Assembly: GCA_014381485.1 (NCBI GenBank)
Contig: JACNLN010000211.1
Coordinates: forward strand, 1-9,642
DNA: 9,642 nt
DNA from: Fidelibacterota bacterium
Lineage (GTDB): Bacteria > Fidelibacterota > Marinisomatia > Marinisomatales > CAZVFT01
Direction: 5' to 3'
The position numbers and the translations under genes are program-made. The notes under the pieces are model-generated. The model was not told the origin of the DNA, did not search any database, and saw nothing but the letters and a program-made list of their open reading frames with translations. Below are positions 7,301-9,642 of this stretch, piece after piece (within the stretch, counting starts at the first letter, position 1; every line of letters starts with the position of its first letter).

Positions 7301-7907
7301 TGATATTTCTGTCACGCACGATTTCTATCGATTGAATAAAGAGAATAAAAGAATCAATGAATTCAACATAAACGAGCGGGGAGTCCCCATCCCAAGGTTA
7401 GAACAGGTTAGCGCCGCCACAGGTTTTCGCCTCTCAGGAAACCGATTTAGTCCACTCTCCACCCGAACAGCCAAAACCGATACCACATACCAGGATACCA
7501 TCCTCTCCGAAGATATCATAGCACCCACAACCGGCGTCACAAAAATGGAAAGTCCTAAAAGTACAGGAAAAAAGTTATGGGACGCTCGGATAAGCATACG
7601 TTATTCAGTAAACAAGGCTAATCTCTCTAACATACGAAAAACTTTTTGGATGAATACCGGTCTTAATATCCATATTACCCAGAAATGGCGGGTTCAATAC
7701 AGCGCACGGTTTGACCTTATGGAAAAGAAATTAGTGAGCCACGATTTTAACATCTATCGTGATCTCCACTGCTGGGAACTCAATTTCACGTGGACACCAT
7801 CTGGAATGGGGAGAGGGTTTTACCTGCGTATTAATGTAAAATCCCCATCACTCCAGGATCTTAAAGTTGAATCCAAAGGGGGTCGGTGGAGCGGTCCGGG
7901 AATTTAA
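4314..7907 (+). CDS. lptD: LptD-type LPS-assembly outer-membrane protein with long OstA-like N-terminal part
   Basis: This protein is expected to sit in the outer membrane and insert lipopolysaccharide at the cell surface, normally with LptE. From the ATG at 4314 it has 1197 residues, against about 780 for E. coli LptD. Residues 1-22 look like a signal peptide (TFILFFILSTFLMA, cleavage before QPKE). Residues 31 to about 200 are OstA/LptA-like, with recurring short strands such as ILTGNIKF, LTGFSNIHF and ASGNVHF. A second similar stretch covers about 310-400. The LptD signature GVYTTCDLDTNPHFHF with Cys479, and the block GGIPVFALPFAVFP near 510, precede a long beta-barrel region with alternating aromatic strands. 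Near the C-terminus are HCWELNFTW (Cys1153) and RGFYLRINVKSPSLQDLK. A GTG at 4233 with GAGGT (4222-4226) before it would add 27 residues. I prefer 4314 because it places the signal peptide at the end, although it has no visible SD and its n-region lacks Lys/Arg. Only 81 bases separate it from the next gene, so a shared transcript is likely. Confidence 0.88.
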   Translation: MHSNTLTCTFILFFILSTFLMAQPKERLRLIHADTLENITEDNGKSVQILTGNIKFQKKDVILTSQRGYYWQRDDIGSFVDSVWMVRNEQVLKLDSLVFDSKNDILTGFSNIHFTDGEYDLISDTLIYFLNADSGIASGNVHFMQGKQTVISRTLTYQKKEGDRAANYTATGDVNISEENRKATCGKSKYDFHSETLILLEDPIMFQDKQTMSGEEIHLFYCNDTLHHVTIPDKAHIVHHTEGKVETSFQEGDSTVIDTMVQEFVNDMTGRELKAFFIDGVLDSVRLEGMATNLYHLFEDSIYQGNNIASGDTITLLFETGSSTNKNDLDFIHIVGGARGEYHPSETMEDINAPIYYRADTIEYTIPDQITTLSKSAQIEYQDTKLTSGFIKVTWENNLLYAVPITDSLGVVDGNTFPIFLEKGKNPLVGNSLIYNLSTGRGRVNHGKTEMQDGYYSGDEIRNRGADVFLVRKGVYTTCDLDTNPHFHFGSNKMKMITDELIVTKPLVLHLGGIPVFALPFAVFPDQSGKRHSGWIMPSYGETSLHGQYLKGLGYFWAPNNYWDSKFLLDFYDQHGIVFTNHNRYKKRYSFNGNINLKYNRTIPSRNIVDLFEKPESIQWSVAWKHHQKLRKNQSLNVNASYYSDNDFNRQLGINRSTRLNQKAISRASYSKSWPEWKWSISANLSQTRNLMTRNKIDPKSFYYEPPNKAESKLTETTEAFPTLSFRRGQSELIKSPESEKARRWFHNIYWSYSSTLRNMGAGFYESDSLRDSLGVGIPDTLIWGNQQHEFKSSWVHSINLSSPQKVFKYITVSPRFSFKEGWITRYFDADSADINGNPINKKEIKGFLSRRTGTLSLNSKTKIYGLFHINVGPLRAVRHTLTPSIGFSFQPDFSKPLFGYDFGYFKTLKDSLENEHLFDPYSGTPIGATSRREKRSLNISVNNVFQAKVVRDEKEKKINFLTWNMRTGYNFAAEEFNLSKLRSSIRATLPLKLSLDISVTHDFYRLNKENKRINEFNINERGVPIPRLEQVSAATGFRLSGNRFSPLSTRTAKTDTTYQDTILSEDIIAPTTGVTKMESPKSTGKKLWDARISIRYSVNKANLSNIRKTFWMNTGLNIHITQKWRVQYSARFDLMEKKLVSHDFNIYRDLHCWELNFTWTPSGMGRGFYLRINVKSPSLQDLKVESKGGRWSGPGI

Positions 7908-7988
7908 CTTCTGGATTTCTATCAGAACAAAAGCTAATTTCTCCCCTGAGAATAATCTTGAAAATAACATAAAGCACAGGAGTTAAGA

Positions 7989-8327
7989 ATGTTTTGTCCC
8001 GAGTGCAAATCTGAATATAAAAAGGATATTTTATTTTGTGAAGATTGTAACACCAGTCTGGTTGAAAAATTGCCTGACGAAATTCCCACTGAAGAGGTTA
8101 AATGGGTTCCTCTGGAAAGCATTAGTGGAGATATCTATGCTGAAATGGTGAAAGAGAGCCTGGAAAATGCATTCATTCCATGCTACATTAAAACTGATTT
8201 TATGATTTCCGCCTTCGGCATAAGGGGATCAGGTATCCCAATTACAAAAGCGAAAATCTACGTTCCAGAAGAATCTTTCGAAGAGGCATCTGAAATTTTG
8301 TATGGAATGATGGAAAACGATATATGA
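7989..8327 (+). CDS. Small zinc-ribbon protein with DUF2007-like domain
   Basis: The product has 112 residues. The N-terminus MFCPECKSEYKKDILFCEDC holds two CxxC knuckles (Cys3, Cys6, Cys17, Cys20) spaced as in a zinc ribbon and followed by NTSLVEKLP. After a W-V-P-L linker (about 39-42), residues 43-112 resemble the small alpha/beta DUF2007 fold: ISGDIYAEMVKESLENAFIP, then a loop with GIRGSGIP, then AKIYVPEESFEEASEIL. The function of this combination is not established; metal binding and a sensing or partner-binding role are inferences. A strong AGGAG (7978-7982) lies 6 bases before the ATG. Its stop overlaps the next start as ATGA (8324-8327), so it is probably translated together with hisS. 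The gene looks intact and is typical in composition for the window. Confidence 0.85.
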   Translation: MFCPECKSEYKKDILFCEDCNTSLVEKLPDEIPTEEVKWVPLESISGDIYAEMVKESLENAFIPCYIKTDFMISAFGIRGSGIPITKAKIYVPEESFEEASEILYGMMENDI

Positions 8328-9580
8328 GTAAAATTTTTCAATCTGTCAAAGGAACAAAGGATATTCTTCCTGATGAGACTCCCCGCTGGCGTGTTTTAGA
8401 GCAGACTGTCCACGATTTTATGAATCGCTGGGGATATAAGGAAATCCGTACTCCCGTTTTTGAACAAACAGATCTGTTTGTCCGAAGTGTTGGTAAGGAC
8501 AGTGATGTTGTTTCGAAACAAATGTACACATTTCTGGATCATGGAAAAACAAGCCTAACTCTCAAGCCAGAACTTACAGCTCCTGTCATTCGAGCCTATA
8601 TCCAGTACAATATAGCTCTCTCTGGTGGCGTTACTAAACTCTATTACATCGATTCTCTTTTCCGGCAGGAACGCCCACAAAAGGGACGGCTGCGGCAATT
8701 TCAGCAGTTTGGCATTGAAGCTATTGGATCTCCTCATCCAGAACAGGATGCTGAGGTCATTACCGCTGCCTACAGATTACTCCAGGAACTTGGCATTCGC
8801 ACTATGACCTTAAAACTCAACAATATCGGTAATAAATCCAGTCGGGTGAGATATCGTGACGTTCTTATTGAATTTCTCTCAGACCACCTTGATCGATTGA
8901 GTAAAACCAGCCAGGAGAGAATAAAAACAAATCCACTGCGTATTCTGGATACCAAAAATCCTGAAGAGCAAACTATCCTTGAAAAAGCACCTCATATTCT
9001 TGATTTTCTTGATGAGGATGATAGGAAACACTACGATGAGGTACTGACATACCTTGACCAGCTTGGTGTTCCGTACGAACAGGATCATCAACTTGTACGA
9101 GGTCTGGATTACTATACCCGGACCACTTTCGAAATCATCAGCCCCAAACTGGGTGCCCAGGACGCCCTTTGTGGTGGTGGGCGGTACGATGACCTCGTTG
9201 AAGATCTGGGAGGAAAACCAACACCGGCCATAGGATTCGCTGCTGGCATCGAACGGATTCTGCTTGCCATGGATGAAAAAAATATGGATAGTCTTGAACC
9301 GGCTCCCAGAATTTATCTGGCTGCAGCCAGTGAGAGTGCAAGATCAACAATTTTTAAACTGGGAATAGATCTTCGTAACGCCGGACTCTTTGTAGATTTT
9401 GATATCCTTTATCGAAGCTTAAAATCTCAACTTCGGGAAGCTAATCGCTTGAATTGTGTGAGCGCTATCATCATTGGAGAGGACGAACTGATCGAAGGTG
9501 TGGCTCAGGTGAAAGATCTGCAAAGCGGTGAACAAACCCCGGTTGATCTTGATACAATCGCTGATTATTTTCTTCCTTAA
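8324..9580 (+). CDS. hisS: Histidyl-tRNA synthetase
   Basis: This class II synthetase charges tRNA-His with histidine in the cytoplasm and usually acts as a dimer. The 418-residue length is normal. It begins with the family's KGTKDILPDE (9-18). Motif 1 lies in RTPVFEQTDLFVRSVGKDSD (from 41). Motif 2 is FRQERPQKGRLRQFQQFG (113-130), the form typical of HisRS. The histidine-binding signature is RGLDYYTRTTFE (259-270) and motif 3 is PAIGFAAGIERI (301-312). The C-terminal 90 residues form the alpha/beta anticodon-binding domain (IYLAAASES, then AGLFVDFD and CVSAIIIGEDEL). All key residues appear present. The ATG overlaps the upstream stop by ATGA with only a weak GGAA-like site before it, so translation is probably coupled to the zinc-ribbon gene. 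No terminator is evident in the 62 bases that remain after its stop. Confidence 0.97.
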   Translation: MSKIFQSVKGTKDILPDETPRWRVLEQTVHDFMNRWGYKEIRTPVFEQTDLFVRSVGKDSDVVSKQMYTFLDHGKTSLTLKPELTAPVIRAYIQYNIALSGGVTKLYYIDSLFRQERPQKGRLRQFQQFGIEAIGSPHPEQDAEVITAAYRLLQELGIRTMTLKLNNIGNKSSRVRYRDVLIEFLSDHLDRLSKTSQERIKTNPLRILDTKNPEEQTILEKAPHILDFLDEDDRKHYDEVLTYLDQLGVPYEQDHQLVRGLDYYTRTTFEIISPKLGAQDALCGGGRYDDLVEDLGGKPTPAIGFAAGIERILLAMDEKNMDSLEPAPRIYLAAASESARSTIFKLGIDLRNAGLFVDFDILYRSLKSQLREANRLNCVSAIIIGEDELIEGVAQVKDLQSGEQTPVDLDTIADYFLP

Positions 9581-9617
9581 ACAGACATATTTTATCAATC
9601 TAACAGACAGATTTTAT
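9580..9617. repeat. Twin 16-nt boxes overlapping the right-edge promoter
   Basis: AACAGACATATTTTAT (9580-9595) and AACAGACAGATTTTAT (9602-9617) differ at one base and start 22 bases apart, about two helical turns. The first covers the start of the -35 box and the second fills most of the spacer and enters the -10 box. This arrangement is what a repressor or activator site would look like, but no regulator is identified. Confidence 0.4.
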
Positions 9618-9620
9618 AAT
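9592..9620 (+). promoter_or_regulatory. Promoter for a gene beyond the right edge
   Basis: TTATCA (9592-9597, 4 of 6) and a perfect TATAAT (9615-9620) are spaced by 17 bases. Transcription would start near 9627, inside an inverted repeat AATTGTT/AACAATT (9623-9629, 9635-9641) that runs to the window end. The served gene is not visible. Confidence 0.5.
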
Positions 9621-9642
9621 TAAATTGTTATCCCAACAATTG

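Noticed and set aside
1..9642. A complete new defence, toxin or mobile system
   Set aside because: The intact genes are housekeeping or envelope genes plus one repeat lipoprotein; no transposase, nuclease, reverse transcriptase or toxin-antitoxin pair is visible.

Overview
The window reads as a stretch of chromosome from a Gram-negative (LPS-bearing, diderm) bacterium. All recognisable genes lie on the + strand. The OstA/LptD-type barrel protein, the style of the repeat lipoprotein, the DUF5683-like remnant and the GC-rich palindromic intergenic repeats together suggest the FCB superphylum, possibly Candidatus Marinimicrobia/Neomarinimicrobiota. That placement is inferred from family resemblance only, not from a search.

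Left part (1-1700): the window opens inside a decayed membrane-protein gene with two in-frame stops (2-205). A candidate terminator hairpin and a sigma70-like promoter follow. Next comes a 400-residue lipoprotein made almost entirely of seven 51/52-residue repeats, probably a seven-bladed beta-propeller displayed on a membrane. Then comes a tRNA-Thr(CGT) with an unusual T-stem mismatch.

First non-coding island (1689-2364, about 680 bases): no credible gene. It holds two tandem 84-bp-period hairpin units with a degenerate third piece, a 190-bp palindromic MITE-like element, and an inverted pair of GCAAAG-type boxes just upstream of rarA.

Core genes: rarA (2365-3660) encodes the AAA+ clamp-loader-like ATPase of replication-fork maintenance. 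A second non-coding island (3661-4313, about 650 bases) is a mosaic of direct repeats, a 23-bp tandem duplication and several hairpins. After it comes a run of three genes: a long LptD-type LPS-assembly porin with an extended OstA/LptA-like N-terminal part, a small zinc-ribbon + DUF2007-like protein, and hisS (histidyl-tRNA synthetase). The last two overlap by the ATGA motif and are probably translationally coupled. The window ends in a good promoter, with twin 16-nt boxes, that must serve a gene beyond the right edge.

I did not find a clear new defence or mobile system. The most unusual material is the structured intergenic repeats, the recombining propeller lipoprotein and the broken gene at the left edge.
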